A stretch of DNA of 51,357 nucleotides from positions 9,154 through 60,510 of the forward strand of contig BEXV01000205.1 of assembly GCA_003118195.1 (NCBI GenBank), given 5' to 3'. The DNA is from Hemicentrotus pulcherrimus (Eukaryota; Echinodermata; Echinoidea; Camarodonta; Strongylocentrotidae). The translations under genes were made by a program, and so were the position numbers. The notes beneath the pieces are model-generated. The model did not search any database and was not told the DNA's origin. It saw only the letters and a program-made list of their open reading frames with translations. This document shows, piece after piece, positions 1 through 10,895 of the stretch (the stretch's first letter is position 1; each line of letters opens with the position of its first letter).

Positions 1-649
1 TCGTGCAATCGGGCATAATTCGGTCACGAGAAGAAAGTACCTTACACAAACTGCATGGTAGGATACACACATCGTACACACAATTCTCTCTCGTGAACAT
101 GAAATCGGGGAGAATTCTGGAATTGCATGTAATGCATCGGGGATAGGCCAAAAATGATCGCTAACTTCATTTTATGTTCGTTTTAGTACTTTCGGAAAAC
201 GGGGATATGCCCGGTTTCCTGTGTATCCCCGGTTGGAAGGTGTGTAAACATACGAATATCCCCGATTGAAGCTCCTTACAAGAGCACACACGCACACACA
301 CACACATTTTGAAAATGTCGGGTCTTAGTGTTTGCAACCAAACTGAATAATAACCATGCGCACAGGATCTAGAGGGGGTGGGGTTGAACCTTAATTATTG
401 TAATGTATAATTCTGCAAAATTACAAGCCATTTGGACCACAAAAATGTTATGATGGATTAAACACCGTAAAAATAATAAATCACAGGATATGTTGATAGC
501 ATACTAGTGTGTGGATAATGAAGAATTATAACCCGATTTTAATCCTATGACATTGATTCTGAGAAAGCCCTATTTTGAATTTCATGTTTCAGGCAGATTT
601 TCAAAAATGTGATGCACACACTTTCAAACAGTTGATACTGAGTTTTTAT
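1..649. other. non-coding stretch with CA microsatellite
   Basis: No reading frame or recognised element is visible here. A (CA)n microsatellite lies at about 284-306. The rest is ordinary AT-rich sequence. Confidence 0.6.
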
Positions 650-1327
650 TCAGCGAAACATGATATTTATCAAATGAAAGTAGAATTCGTCGAATTTGTT
701 ATTTAACAATCGGGCATTTGCCATGTACACCGATGGAAGTGAAGTGTCAGTATGGCTAGCCTCTGTTGCCATTGTAACCATTTGCAGACAAGGCGTTCTG
801 GAATGACTTAGTCGATAAGGTCGACTGCCTGGACATGAGACTAGTGATGGAATGGGCTTGCTTTGTAGCTCTCTGTTGACTTTCTTCCTATGTTTTCTTG
901 ATCCACCACGGCACCCCCTATGAGTAGGTTTCTTAATCGAAATCCTCAAGTCTGTGATCTTCCTCCACACATCAGCACTAAAATCATATGGCACCGTCTG
1001 CCTTTCATACTGATGTTGTTGAAGTTCTTCTCTCGAATATTTTATTCTAGATTTCTTCAGAGATACACTTGTCAATATAGTTGGGCTGTTGTCTGGGCCT
1101 GGGTTAGGTTGAATGTCCCCACTGACAAGGAGTTTAATGTTGAAACTAGCACAACAATTACTATAGTTGGGAATGTTAGCTCTCAAAAACCCTTTGTGAT
1201 GACGTTTAATTACCCCTTTGAGGTTGACATCACTAAGTCTGTAGTAGTATTCTTCTTCATTTGATTCATTCCAACCAGACTGCACTCCACTTATAAGGAC
1301 ACAAAGAAGAAAAAAGTAAAGCTCCAT
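650..1327 (-). pseudogene. 5' end of a LINE ORF with signal-peptide-like start and 2A (NPGP) motif
   Basis: An open frame of 225 codons. Residues 1-18 are a hydrophobic, signal-peptide-like leader. Residues 69-78 read SGDIQPNPGP, the C-terminal core of a 2A translational-recoding peptide; skipping would occur between G77 and P78. A basic patch follows at about 134-149 (THRGCRGG then Lys/Arg-rich), as in the N-terminal regions of CR1/L2-like LINE proteins. Residues 201-214 (YMANARLLNNKFDE) resemble the first strand of the APE-type endonuclease domain. The frame then stops, so the endonuclease and reverse transcriptase are missing. Family knowledge: APE-type LINEs with N-terminal 2A motifs are reported from sea urchin and amphioxus. 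Inference: a LINE fragment that kept its 5' end and lost its 3' part, the reverse of the usual 5' truncation. An exon captured by a host gene is the alternative. Confidence 0.8.
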
Positions 1328-2370
1328 ACCTTATATGTCACAATTCTGATGCACGATGAACTATACTGTCTGTTGTTAAGAAGATAGGCTTTCGTGAACA
1401 CTGATCTTCAGACAGTGCATGTGTACTATCATGACAGCCAATGTAGAATCAGATGATGTACCAACTTGAAAAATGTCTCCAATTATATCTTCTTCTGACT
1501 GTCACGAAATCAACTAGAATGTGTCGTGTTAGTTCCTTGCTATATAATATAACTTCAGTTTAGCTTTAGAAACTTAATAATCAATAGATGACTGCAAACA
1601 TTGACAAATCTGTAGAGCTATAAAATAGTGCTTGCGGCCAGTCAGGTGCTCAAAGAACGTTTTATTACACTGACATGTACGGTACCTGTTAGAAATGTGG
1701 CTTGAGGGCTAGTGATGTGTAATATCAAGAAATAGCGACGACGTTGGCTCCGTGACGGGGGCCGTCCATGCATCAATCAACTACGAAAATGGCTTCGCGG
1801 CCTAGCCAGCCTTGACAACGTTGGAATTTCGATTGGAAAGCGCGCGTACCGCGTGCGCTTAACAATGGATCGACCACGCTGTGTACATGAAGATTCAGAA
1901 AGCAGAGCTAACCCACAACTCAATCCACAAAGGGGCAGCAAATATTTTGTCAATAAAAGTATCATTATAAAAAAAATATTTCAAAATTGTAGTCCTAGCT
2001 TTTTTGTGAAATAAGGCGATTAAATTGTAAAAAAGATTTTAGAACAATAGGGATTAATTCGTGCACACAAAAAATAGGCAATGCCAAGTACACGCTCACG
2101 TTATAGTACGCAAGGCGCGTAAAATTAATTAACCGGTAACCGCGTTGGCTCACCAGCGGGCCACCAGTCATTTGTGATTGCATGACATATGGGTAATTTC
2201 ATTCATTTTTAAATTCCTTGTTTTGACGGAATCGTACAAAATAGTGAAAAACAAACAAATTCTCATCAAAATCAAGTACGATTTATGTAAAATCGACATA
2301 ATTGTATTACAACCGCTGGCCCGGAGGTGGCCCGCTTGTTCGAGTTTGCTTCGTACACCAGGCGAGACAA
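1328..2370. other. non-coding stretch, nothing recognised
   Basis: Short open frames occur on both strands, but none shows family resemblance or splice structure. Two GC-richer islets with CpGs lie near 1740-1870 and 2100-2160. Confidence 0.5.
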
Positions 2371-2373
2371 TGT

Positions 2374-2437
2374 CGGTGGGCTACCGGTGGCTGCAGCAGC
2401 ACAGGAGCGGCAAACAGCTGCCACCGGTAGCCACCGC
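2374..2437. repeat. inverted repeat around ACCGGT, GC-rich
   Basis: Arms at 2374-2394 and 2418-2437 are near-perfect reverse complements. Each contains CTACCGGTGG or its complement, separated by about 23 bases. The surrounding 2310-2480 is clearly GC-richer than its neighbours. A (TC)n run follows at about 2519-2537. Confidence 0.7.
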
Positions 2438-2884
2438 CATAGTACCTGCGAGCCGCCGGAACTTGCTGGCTGGGTAGTGCCTGAACTTGACATTATCAGC
2501 AGCAGCCAACATCATCATCTCTCTCTCTCTCTCTCTTGGTTGATCCCTCCACTTTCTTTGGAGATTTCTTGGGTGATTTCATCGTCTTACACTATAGTAC
2601 AGTTACACTACAAAAACACCACATGTGGGACTAGTCTACATCTATCTACTATCTGTGAGACGTATGATAAAAAAAAAATTATTTTAAATTTTTCATTTAC
2701 ATACCTACAATGGATCAGGAAGCGTTGTTTGCGTAATGTCTTCCATGGCAAATTATGACATAAATCAACCATTAATGAAATGTAACATCAAGAATGCGAG
2801 AATAACGTGGCAAGTTCTGATCAGACGCGCTGTTCATGAAGTACTAGTCTATTTGCTGCAGCCCGGTTTTACTCACTTATTGTG

Positions 2885-3790
2885 AAAATGATGGAACTAC
2901 AGTGTAAAACATAAAGTCGCAGTCGGGACAGAAGGTGGGGCCTGAGGCAAAGATGGCAATTCCTTGGATGTGTCCTCTTCTATCTCTGAAATATACAACC
3001 AACACACATTATGTGTACGCAGTAATGAAAGTATTCTATCTGTTCAGGGATTAAAATTTAACGAAGGAACTGAAAATGAATCTGTTTAATATGATGTGCT
3101 GTTACTCAACATTTTGTTGGAAAATATTAGTTACTGAAACAGTGCAAATTTTCACGGGGTGCCAATTTTTGCTCATTTTGCGCAAAAAAAAGTTTGCTGG
3201 TGGTACAGGTGTGAAAGATGCAAAGGTCTGATCAGGTTTGTCCGTTGCAGCACTATCAGCAATCTCTGTAATTTTAATTAAAAACCTCACAATTAAGAAA
3301 GTGTATATGGTGAAGAATCTTGACAGATCCAAGGATATCAATCATTAAAACAACTGTCTTGATTTCTATCATTAAGTTTAAACCTTGTTTGTCATGAAAA
3401 AAATTTGGAACTGTACATGTTGTTTCATTTGTCCAATTTCATCATGAGAATAAGTTGATTTCATTATAAGTATGCAAGTATAATATGTTGTGTGCAATTC
3501 ATGCACGACAGCACCCCTTTGTGGAATATTCAAGCCGAAGCATTTATATTGTTTTCTGTGTGATTACTTGACAAGTTGTATGAAAGGCTAAAATCTTTAC
3601 TAACCAAAGCTGCCTACTTCCAGGAAGGGTGTGTCATTGGTGCGATGGGCTACTGAGACAATGACAAAAAAAACAATGTTTGGGTAAACATTGGTGCTTA
3701 GTAACTTGTCAGCATTAGGCATCCAATGTTTCAAGAACACATTGTCACTAAAATCAAATGGGATTGATTTCAACTGAGAAGTATACAATC
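2885..3790 (-). other. scattered exon-like pieces of an unrecognised gene
   Basis: Three short open stretches on the minus strand have splice-like borders. The first is about 3783-3600, ending at a possible donor GTTAGTAAAG. The second begins at about 3268 after TTAAAATTACAG. The third begins at about 2986 after a TATATTTCAG acceptor, encodes IEEDTSKELPSLPQAPPS and then stops at about 2907. I do not recognise the protein. The pieces could be a host gene or the tail of the coiled-coil gene upstream at 5.6 kb, and they may be chance. Confidence 0.2.
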
Positions 3791-3959
3791 AAATTTGTGA
3801 ACATCGTCTAGCTTTTGACAAATACATCAAATTCCACTTTTAAATACAAATGTTAAAATTCAGGTCTTAAAGTTAAAAAAAACAAAAACACAACACAACA
3901 GCAAATTTTCCAGACCAAAAAGAAACTTAATAAAATAAAAAATGAAACGGTAATACATA

Positions 3960-4166
3960 TTATGTACTTTTGATCAGACTTATTACTGTAATCCTCTTAC
4001 ATTGTCCTCGTTTTTCTTTAAGACAGTGATCGACGATGTAGAGTTTTAGCTGATTTACTTCGTCTAGAGCTGCTTTGTCTGCCTTTTCTTGTCGAAGATC
4101 GTCCCTCAGCCTCTGGACTTCCATCTGAAGGGAGCTTATTTGCTCACGATGGCTCTCCATCTCCAA
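3960..4166 (-). CDS. short coiled-coil exon candidate
   Basis: The frame encodes about 68 residues, of which the first 45 are strongly heptad-like (QMEVQRLRDDLRQEKADK). A donor-like GTAAGAG follows within the frame, and a stop sits just upstream of the first Met. It lies in the same orientation as the coiled-coil gene at 4788-5663. It could be a downstream exon of that gene or part of another decayed element. No catalytic motif is visible. Confidence 0.3.
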   Translation of the reverse strand: MEMESHREQISSLQMEVQRLRDDLRQEKADKAALDEVNQLKLYIVDHCLKEKRGQCKRITVISLIKST

Positions 4167-4641
4167 GAACGTGGTGATCTAATCCTCGACCACTGCAGGC
4201 ATATGTGTATTGGGGGGGAAAATTGATAAACGCCAATTATACTCTGGATTAGGATCTCTGTGTTAATTTGATAAAATAATTAGCTTTCATATGACTCTAG
4301 ACTTTTGTTGGTCATGTGCTTTCATACATGTATACCACACCCCTAAAAGGTCATCTATAAGTAATGGCACTTGGTCACATCAAAACTTTATTTTTGAACT
4401 ATATGAAGAGGATCAAATTACTGGCATTATTTCAAATGGGTCACAAGGCACGGCAAAGAATGTTTAAGTCAAAAATAATTTATGACCAAAAAAACATCAG
4501 TTTTAGGGGGAAATTTTCTTTTGAAATTCTATGTCATTGACTTCATACCTGAGAAATTTGGTCCTGGTGCAGTACAAAATCTATCTGAAGGATTGAGGGG
4601 GGGGGGTCATAAAGCTCTTCGGACTTACTGTAAAATGCCAT

Positions 4642-4676
4642 GTATACAGCGCACCCGTGTATAGGGCGCACCCCCA
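4642..4676. repeat. short tandem copy of a GCGCACCC-containing unit
   Basis: Two diverged copies of TATACAGCGCACCC and TATAGGGCGCACCC lie head to tail. They look like the end of a dispersed repeat. The rest of 4170-4727 holds nothing else I recognise. Confidence 0.4.
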
Positions 4677-4787
4677 ATCTTCGACATAGTTGTAAGTATT
4701 TTGTTTGTCTGATTTTTCTTTATCTGTTCAAATCAGATTATTTTCAGCCTGGAGTACCCCTTTAACAAACAAGAAAATATAACCAAC

Positions 4788-5663
4788 CTGAAGGAAGTAC
4801 GACACTTGTCTAATACTACTTGAGTATTCTTTCCCTATTTTTGTGGTTATTGGCGAAGTTAAACTGTTGAGTTGCTCCTGGAGCTCGTCAATCTGTTGAT
4901 GCAGATCATCTACATAATTGTTGGCACGTGGGGAACACGTTGACTGCACCCGTCGGGGACGTTTGGCATTTTTTGCTATCTGGCGATTAAGCTTTGACTT
5001 CAATGATTTCGACCTGCTTAGTGAGCGTCTGTGAAAGGATTGTAATTTACGGTGGGCAGAGTTCAACGCCCAGAACTTTTTCCTCCAATTACCCCTACTA
5101 ATCTTCAGTCTCTTGATGTGTCTTGGAAGTTCCTTCAGATTTCCAGCTTTTCGTTTAGTTGTGTATAGCTCATGGAGTTTCTTTGTGGCCTTTCTCTTCT
5201 CCTCACTCCTCTTCTTTTCCAAATCTTCAATACTCTTCTCTCTACTTTTTATCCTTTCTTCTCTTCTCATTTCTTGGGCTTCCATACCTTCAACAAGGGC
5301 CTGGCAATTCAGGCAACAATCAATGGGTTTAACTTTAAGCTGGGGTCCTGGCTGGGGTGGATCACTCTTCTTTTGTGGAACCTTGAAGACATCCTTAAGG
5401 TATGCTTCCAAAGCCTTTCTTCCACTTTCAGTCACAACTTTCTTCATGCATTTATGTTTATTTTTTAATTCATTAATGGCCGATCGAAGTGAGGTTGGAA
5501 GGCATCCCAGCTACTCTGCAATAGCAGCACATTCCTCTGGCCCTTTCCATTTTCCAAGTTCAAGTAATATCCCATTGGTGAGTGCAACTTCTCCTATCCT
5601 CTGTAGGACATTAGATGACGTCAATCCTGCTTCGCTGCAGTTTGGACCGATGAAGTCCCCCAT
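4788..5663 (-). pseudogene. N-terminal coiled-coil exon of a transposase-like gene, one premature stop
   Basis: The frame runs from an ATG at 5663 (MGDFIGPNCSEAG) to a donor-like CAG|GTTGGT at 4788, about 290 codons. It is broken once, by a TAG at 5511-5513 where neighbouring copies would be expected to read a Gln-type codon. The middle is highly charged and coiled-coil-forming (REERIKSREKSIEDLEKKRS). A second coiled coil precedes the end, KEYSSSIRQVSYFLQ. That end resembles the segment just before the conserved core in the 42-kb gene (about 42070-42000), so I place it in the same transposase-like family or a close relative. No catalytic residues are in this exon, and the matching downstream exons are not seen between 4.7 and 2.9 kb. 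Transcription appears to come from upstream of 5.7 kb. Confidence 0.55.
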
Positions 5664-6280
5664 TTTCCTATAGCAAATAAATAAAGTCACTTACCTGAAA
5701 AATATGGTTGTTAATTTAATGGGACACGATGTAACACATCAAATTATAATCACCACAAAACTAAACTAAAATAGAATAATAGATGACACAAAGTTTTGGA
5801 AGAAGAAAAAAAATCTTTATTCTTTATTCACAATAAACAATTTCAAAACTCATTATGAGAAATATCCATTTGAGATCTTTCTTGATGTTTTCATATTTCA
5901 AAAAAAAAAAGAAAAAAACTTGATCTTCATTTGTGTCGACACAGCAGACCATATCTCAAGCCAGAATTCCCTACTGCCGTGGACGGAAAGGCCTACTCCA
6001 GAGGTAAGCAGCAAAGGTTTGTTTTGATTGGATGGTTAGATGATAGGTTGGAATGATCAAGAAGCCAGTCTCCAAAATGCCCAAAAGAGCTGCAAATAAT
6101 AATGAAAAAATTATAATGCAATGATAGTTTTTACTTATACTTTAGTGTTCATAGAAAAACCCTCTAACTTTTGTACTTATAATACATAATCACAAGTACT
6201 ATGTACTCATTCATTACTCCACATACAGACACTCAGCTCTTATTCTTGGCCATGCCAATATTGACCACTTCCATTTAGTT
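5664..6280. other. gap between elements, possible short plus-strand exon
   Basis: Mostly AT-rich, with A/T homopolymers at 5803-5930. A short plus-strand stretch at about 5946-6002 sits between an ACACAG acceptor-like site and a GAG|GTAAGC donor-like site and encodes PEFPTAVDGKAYSR. This is suggestive, not convincing. Confidence 0.25.
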
Positions 6281-6284
6281 TTGG

Positions 6285-7160
6285 AAACCTGAGTTAAAAC
6301 AATTGTCTTTGTGTGAGGTTATCTCTAAAGTGAGACCTTCAACCTCTAGATCTTTATGACTGCACTTCTGGAGGAAGTTGATAGAGAACATGGTAGCCAT
6401 ATCCTCCTCTCTGTTGTTTGAGCCTTCGATTGCGTAGCTTGTGGTGAACAGCCCAAACAGTTCATTCGCATCAAGACCCCTTCTTGGGCTGAAAACTGTG
6501 TGTATGCAGACTGGATGTGCCTCTGCAAACTGCTTGATCCCCAAAACTCCATCCCAGGATGAGTGCGTCAATCTCTCCCTTCTGCTTATTTATCAGGTGG
6601 TGGTAACATATTGCCTTCACGATTTCATTCCGGTTGTCCATGGTGACCAACCTCCTCCATCCTATTTCTTCTAGAACGTCTCCTTCATTCTAAATTCCAT
6701 GAATTGATGCTTGGTCAGGAGCCGCTTTCCTCCTCTTAACAAGATCCTGCGTAGAAGCCTCTGGCAGCAGATCAATCGCCAGGTCAGCTTCCCCGAACGC
6801 AGCAGATGGCCAATGATCGGGTTGAGGAAGTCTAGCCTCAACCTCCCATGCAGTACTGCAGCACCCAGCACTTTTCCAATATTTTTTATTGCATCGTTGG
6901 CAATGCCTGTAGAGTTCCCTGCAGGTAACATTCTCTCATGGCACCCTGCAATAAAGCCATTGTCCCGGATCATAGCAGAACAAGGGAAAACAGTTCTCTA
7001 AAAAGTCCTCCCGTGTCCACACGCGACTCCCCAATGAGACTCACCACCAGAGCCTGATTAGCCTTGACAGCTTCGTCTCCGAACCCATGAAGGGTGTCCA
7101 CCAGCAGGTGCTTCCTCCTGACATACAGATGATTCGGTGCCCCATCTCCTGTGACATGCT
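6285..7160 (-). pseudogene. HECT-domain (G2E3-like) E3 ligase remnant
   Basis: Translating the minus strand in shifting frames gives the order of a HECT domain of the G2E3-like type expanded in sea urchins, fish and cnidarians. About 7120-7020 encodes ALVVSLIGESRVDTGG. About 6970-6800 encodes NGFIAGCHERMLPAGNSTG, then GKVLGAAVLHGRLRLDFL. About 6720-6560 encodes RRLVTMDNRNEIVKAI. About 6530-6290 encodes SPRRGLDANELFGLF, followed by YAIEGSNNREED. At least three frame breaks separate these parts, and the C-terminal lobe ends before the catalytic-Cys region, which I do not see. HECT proteins transfer ubiquitin through a C-terminal Cys, so this copy cannot be an active ligase. Part of it (6525-6735) is repeated at 7862-8060. 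Such genes are often carried on, or amplified with, mobile elements. Confidence 0.65.
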
Positions 7161-7466
7161 GTTCCTTCCATTGATCTAAATCGCCTTACAATAACTTTTT
7201 ATCAGAGTGGGTTATGGCTTGTACATATTCTTCTGATACTACTTCCCCTTGCAGATGACAAGTTACATTCAATTCAATTCATTTCATATTTATTTCATTT
7301 CCAACAGAAAGATAAACAAAGGTTACATTTTTTATACATAATTAATTTTTTCTGGTAACTATACAAATACACTTTGTACATTATAAAATCATTACAAGAA
7401 ATTCTTTGTCAGCATCCTGGGATTCAAATTCCACCAAGTCAACATAGGCTTCATATGATGTAGAGG

Positions 7467-8056
7467 CTATGGCTGTACCTTTCCAAACCCAGTGGGCATG
7501 GAGCAAGGTCTTGTGGGTTGTGCTGACTGAAGACTTGCCAAACTCTGTGAATTGGTGCAAAGGTTGATATACTGTGGCAACTCATCATCACTTGACCCCT
7601 CATCTACTGCACACCTTGCTCTCTTTGGCTCAAGGTCGTCGTCCTCACTAAAGAATTCGTCATAGGTTATCCCATATTGGGGTGCCATCATCACATACAC
7701 GCTGCCTTGGTCTTGGCCAGCCAGCACTTCCGTTCCACCCCAGGTAAATTTGTTGGAAACCTTTGGTCTCTGCAGTTTCTTACCTGTCCCTGGTATACCG
7801 CTGAGGAGGTCAAAATTGAGGATCCCTCCCTCTGCTAATCCATGAAAGACCGCATACCCAGCCTCTGCAAACTGCTTGATCCCTCAAAACACCATTCCCA
7901 GGATGAGGGTGTCCAGATCTCCCTTATACTTGTTCAGCAGGTGGCGATAAATGGCCTTTTATCACCTCATTGCTGTTGTCCATGGTGACCAAACTCCTCT
8001 ATCCAATTTCTTCTAGCAAGTCTCCTTCATCCAAAATTCCATGAATTGATGCTTGG
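7467..8056 (-). pseudogene. second HECT-like fragment joined to an unidentified acidic protein piece
   Basis: Bases 7862-8056 match 6525-6735 closely (encoding DQASIHGILDEGDLLEE, then a TMDN segment). The sequence then diverges and stays partly open as GYAVFHGLAEGGILNFDLL. It ends in an 86-codon open frame, 7727-7467, with an acidic, basic-tipped stretch YDEFFSEDDDLEPKRARC. The latter resembles the acidic N-terminus of some transposases, but I cannot name it. The fragment abuts the C-terminal end of the piggyBac remnant at about 8057. This suggests a rearranged junction, since no TTAA piggyBac border lies there. Confidence 0.4.
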
Positions 8057-8889
8057 TCAAGAGCAGCTTTCATCCTGCACAGATACTATAGTACAAAATT
8101 TTTTGATCCAGGAGGTCCACACCTCCCATTGATTGGTTGTACCCCTCCACTGCTTTGGGCTTCTTCTCTTGTCAAGATCCTGTTGCTGTTCGTTTGCCAC
8201 GAATGGTTTTGTCAACAGTGCCAGAGCCATGAACAGTAGACAACACACTAACCCTCTTGGTGTCATGTCAGGTGCCATCGACATGCCCCCCTTTCGGAAA
8301 AACACGGGGCCGTCTCCTTTATGAGCTCGAAGGGATGCCTCTCTCATGGTCGGTGGAACTCCTTTTCTGATCAATCTTATGGTACCGCAGCCCCCAGCTT
8401 CTGGTCACGGAGACATTCATACAGGTCAGATAATGTGTAGAATGAGTCTGTGTAGACTGTTCGGCCAGAACCATTAAAGGCATGCAAAAAATTCTTGACG
8501 ACACGTGTTGTCTATCCATCACCATCTCTTGGATGCTGCTCGTTTTTGCCTGTGTAGACTGACCAGTCCAAGCAGAACCCAGTGCAGGAATCTGTAATTA
8601 CCCAGAACTTGATCCCCCACTTTGTCGGTTTCAGAGGGAGGTACTGCTTGAAGCCTACTCTCCCCTTGAATAGTACAAGACTCTCATCGACTGACAGGTC
8701 GCTGCCAGGAGAAAAGGATGCCTGGTTCGTAGGATGATCACGATCAATGACGGGCTGAATTTTGAAGAGGGGATTGTATCCTTCCTCTTCACTGGCATCT
8801 CGGTCCTCGATGCCAACAAAGTGGAGAAAGAAGTGGATCAGCTGGTATCTACAGCAGAAAAGGAATATAGTTTTAAAAAAGAAATGCAA
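8057..8889 (-). pseudogene. piggyBac-family transposase, catalytic half, frameshifted
   Basis: The minus strand encodes the DDE core of a piggyBac transposase across several frame breaks. About 8725-8560 reads SVDESLVLFKGRVGFKQYL, followed by TKWGIKFWVITDSCTGF. About 8500-8420 carries GRTVYTDSFYTLSDLYECL. About 8150-8100 carries SMGGVDLLDQ. The three Asp expected for catalysis are all visible: SVDES, YTDSFY and GGVDLLDQ. Family knowledge: piggyBac cuts and pastes at TTAA with DDD chemistry. Here the frame is interrupted near 8515, 8390, 8280 and 8200, so the copy is dead. The N-terminal part and the C-terminal Cys-rich tail are missing. A separate fragment of the same family lies just upstream at 9.2-9.5 kb. 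Confidence 0.8.
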
Positions 8890-9164
8890 AGGGTGATTGA
8901 CAAAAGAAACTATACAAATTGGAACACTATTTTGAGTTCAAAATGTTACAGGACTTACATTTAGAGCATCTAGACACTACCTGTACATAAAGAAGAAGAA
9001 ATAAAAAATGAAATTCACTCATTAGTTTATTTAAATACAAAGAGAAAAGTTTTAAAAAATTTCCTCAGAATTTCAAAAAAAATTATGCAAAAAATTATCC
9101 TGAATACAATGACTTTGCTTTTAGGAGGAATTTATTCATAGAACATCATAATGATATGGTGCTT

Positions 9165-9450
9165 TCACACGCACATATCAGGGACAACATTTGCATGCAT
9201 AGTTGTTATCATGGTAACATCAATTAAATTCTTACACTCCATAGCATAGACAGAAGTTCTTTGGACCTGCGAGAGATAACTCCCCTTGATGCAACTTTTT
9301 ATTTGATTTGAGATCTTTTGGCATTTCCACACAATTCTTCCGAACAGTGCCGCATGCATGGGTGCCGAGTGCAGTAGACAATGTAGGACTGGAATACAAA
9401 TTGTCCATAAATAAATGGTAACCTTTGCCAAGTAGTCCAACCATCATTGA
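9165..9450 (-). pseudogene. second piggyBac transposase fragment
   Basis: A short open stretch encodes KGYHLFMDNLYSSPTL, then THACGTVRKNCVEMPKDLKS. This is the segment around the second catalytic Asp of piggyBac transposases (FMDNLYSS) and the conserved ACGTVR block after it. It covers the same part of the protein as about 8500-8400 in the neighbouring copy, so it is an independent, more canonical copy rather than a continuation. It is truncated on both sides. Confidence 0.75.
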
Positions 9451-9499
9451 TAAAACAAGTTGGGTGTAGTAGGTGGGAACTCAGAGACATAAAACTAGA

Positions 9500-9626
9500 C
9501 ACAATGAATTTAGAAGTTGAGATGATTTAATCTATTCCAAGATGTCCGATCATATTGTGATCATGTGTACATAAAGGGGATTGAGCCCTCGACGTTGACT
9601 GTTAGCACAGTCTTACAAACACAACA
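9500..9626 (-). repeat. probable LTR remnant of the Gypsy element
   Basis: Downstream of the Gypsy integrase on the minus strand there is a purine tract, AAAGGAGGGAAATA (9627-9640). It is followed immediately by TGTTGTGTTTG, the usual start of an LTR after the polypurine tract. The far LTR end is not defined, and the piggyBac fragment begins nearby. No second LTR is in the window. Confidence 0.5.
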
Positions 9627-9835
9627 TATTTCCCTCCTTTAAAGAGATGAATAATGTTATATAACTAAGTCCAGATATGAGTTAAAAAGTTTTTGAGTCC
9701 AGAAAATAAAACTTGTTTATTAACAACAAGCCTGAAATTTTATTAACCTATATTGAGCAATTGTTTCATATGAGTCCAAAACTTAAACGTTCCAGTTTTT
9801 AATTTCTATGCTCAATACTTGTCGGCTCTAAGGAT

Positions 9836-10855
9836 TTAAGATCTGTAATCTCTTAGATATCCAGGTCGTCTCCTTAGACGCTGAGAACGACGAACAGTTC
9901 GCTGTTCTGCTCGCTGTTGCTCTTGATCTTCAGTGATTGTATGGAATGGAAACGTGTTTTCCCAATCGCTTTCATTCATGTTGCCTGGCTTGCTCACGAT
10001 AAGGCGTCTGGTGTTCCATCGCGTTCCGTCATCTAGTACAAATGCATTCGAGCCGAGCTTCTTCACGATCTGTTTGGGTTTCGATACCCCCGAAGCTAAC
10101 TTGTGCTTGCGATTTGGACGCTTTACACGAACCCAGTCACCGATAGCGAATTTCGGTGTGATTGCTCGTCTAAGTTTGTCAGTGTACGCTTTTATGCTTT
10201 GCTGTTTCCTCTCAATCTCTCTCGCTTCAGCCTGTGTGCTTGCAGGCTTTGAAACCGGTGGTTTCAGGATGTTGAATGGCATACGGAGGTTCCGTCCCAA
10301 CATCAGCTCTGCTGGAGTCTTTCCGGTTATCGAATGAGGTGTTGAGCGATACGTGCGTAGTAGGGTCTGGATGGCCTTATCGAAGGTCATTCCATCTGCG
10401 AGATTCGCCTTCAAGCTCTCCTTGATTACCTGGTTGAAATGCTCTACGCCGCCATTGCTTTGAGGGTTGTAGCGAGTTGTGAGGCGATGTTGAATTCCAT
10501 TAACAGCTAGGAATTCTTCGAACTGTTCAGACGTGAACTGTGGTCCATTGTCCGTGGTGATAGATTCTGGAAGACCCCACTTGGTAAACATCTTCTCCAT
10601 GATGCTAATGACTTATGTCGTAGTGACTGAGCTTGTTGCTGCTATCTGAGGCCACTTGCTATGGAGATAGTGTACAATTAACAAAAATCGCTGACTTTGA
10701 GGAGCGGCTTGGACTTCCCCAAAGATGTCAACTTGAAGTTGCTGCCATGGCTTCTTCGGCCATGGGGTCGGCTGCAGTGGTGCTGGCCGCGGTTGAGTTT
10801 TCTCGCTGAGAGTACACGCTTCACAAGATCTGACAAGATCTCCCCCTTTCCCCTT
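9836..10855 (-). pseudogene. Ty3/Gypsy retrotransposon integrase, 3' end of pol
   Basis: A 254-codon frame (10600-9836) holds most of the integrase: TDNGPQF with Asp17, then NGGVEHFNQ with Glu53, exactly 35 residues apart as in the D,D35E core. After the core come TYRSTPHSITGKTPAELMLG and a GDWVRVKRPN segment typical of the C-terminal domain. Upstream in the same frame lies a TAA (10613-10615). Beyond it are the first-Asp block VDIFGE and the end of the zinc-binding domain (CEAC, near 10820). The integrase inserts retrotransposon cDNA into chromosomes. The reverse transcriptase, RNase H and gag are absent: the coding stretch ends at a poly-C/poly-G region at 10840-10890. One nonsense codon in the core makes this copy inactive. 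Confidence 0.9.
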
Positions 10856-10895
10856 TCCCCCTTTTTTTTTACCAGGGGGGGGGGGGGGGAATAGA
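10840..10895. repeat. poly-pyrimidine / poly-G tract
   Basis: Runs of C and T are followed by a G15 tract at about 10875-10889. The Gypsy pol coding sequence ends here, so the tract may mark a deletion or an assembly-prone junction. Confidence 0.7.

Noticed and set aside
920..1264. Plus-strand frame of 114 codons opposite the LINE ORF
   Set aside because: It is the shadow of the minus-strand 2A-containing frame, which has recognisable motifs.
9600..9640. Complete Gypsy element with two LTRs
   Set aside because: Only one LTR edge and a polypurine tract are seen. Pol is truncated at 10.85 kb and no second LTR occurs.
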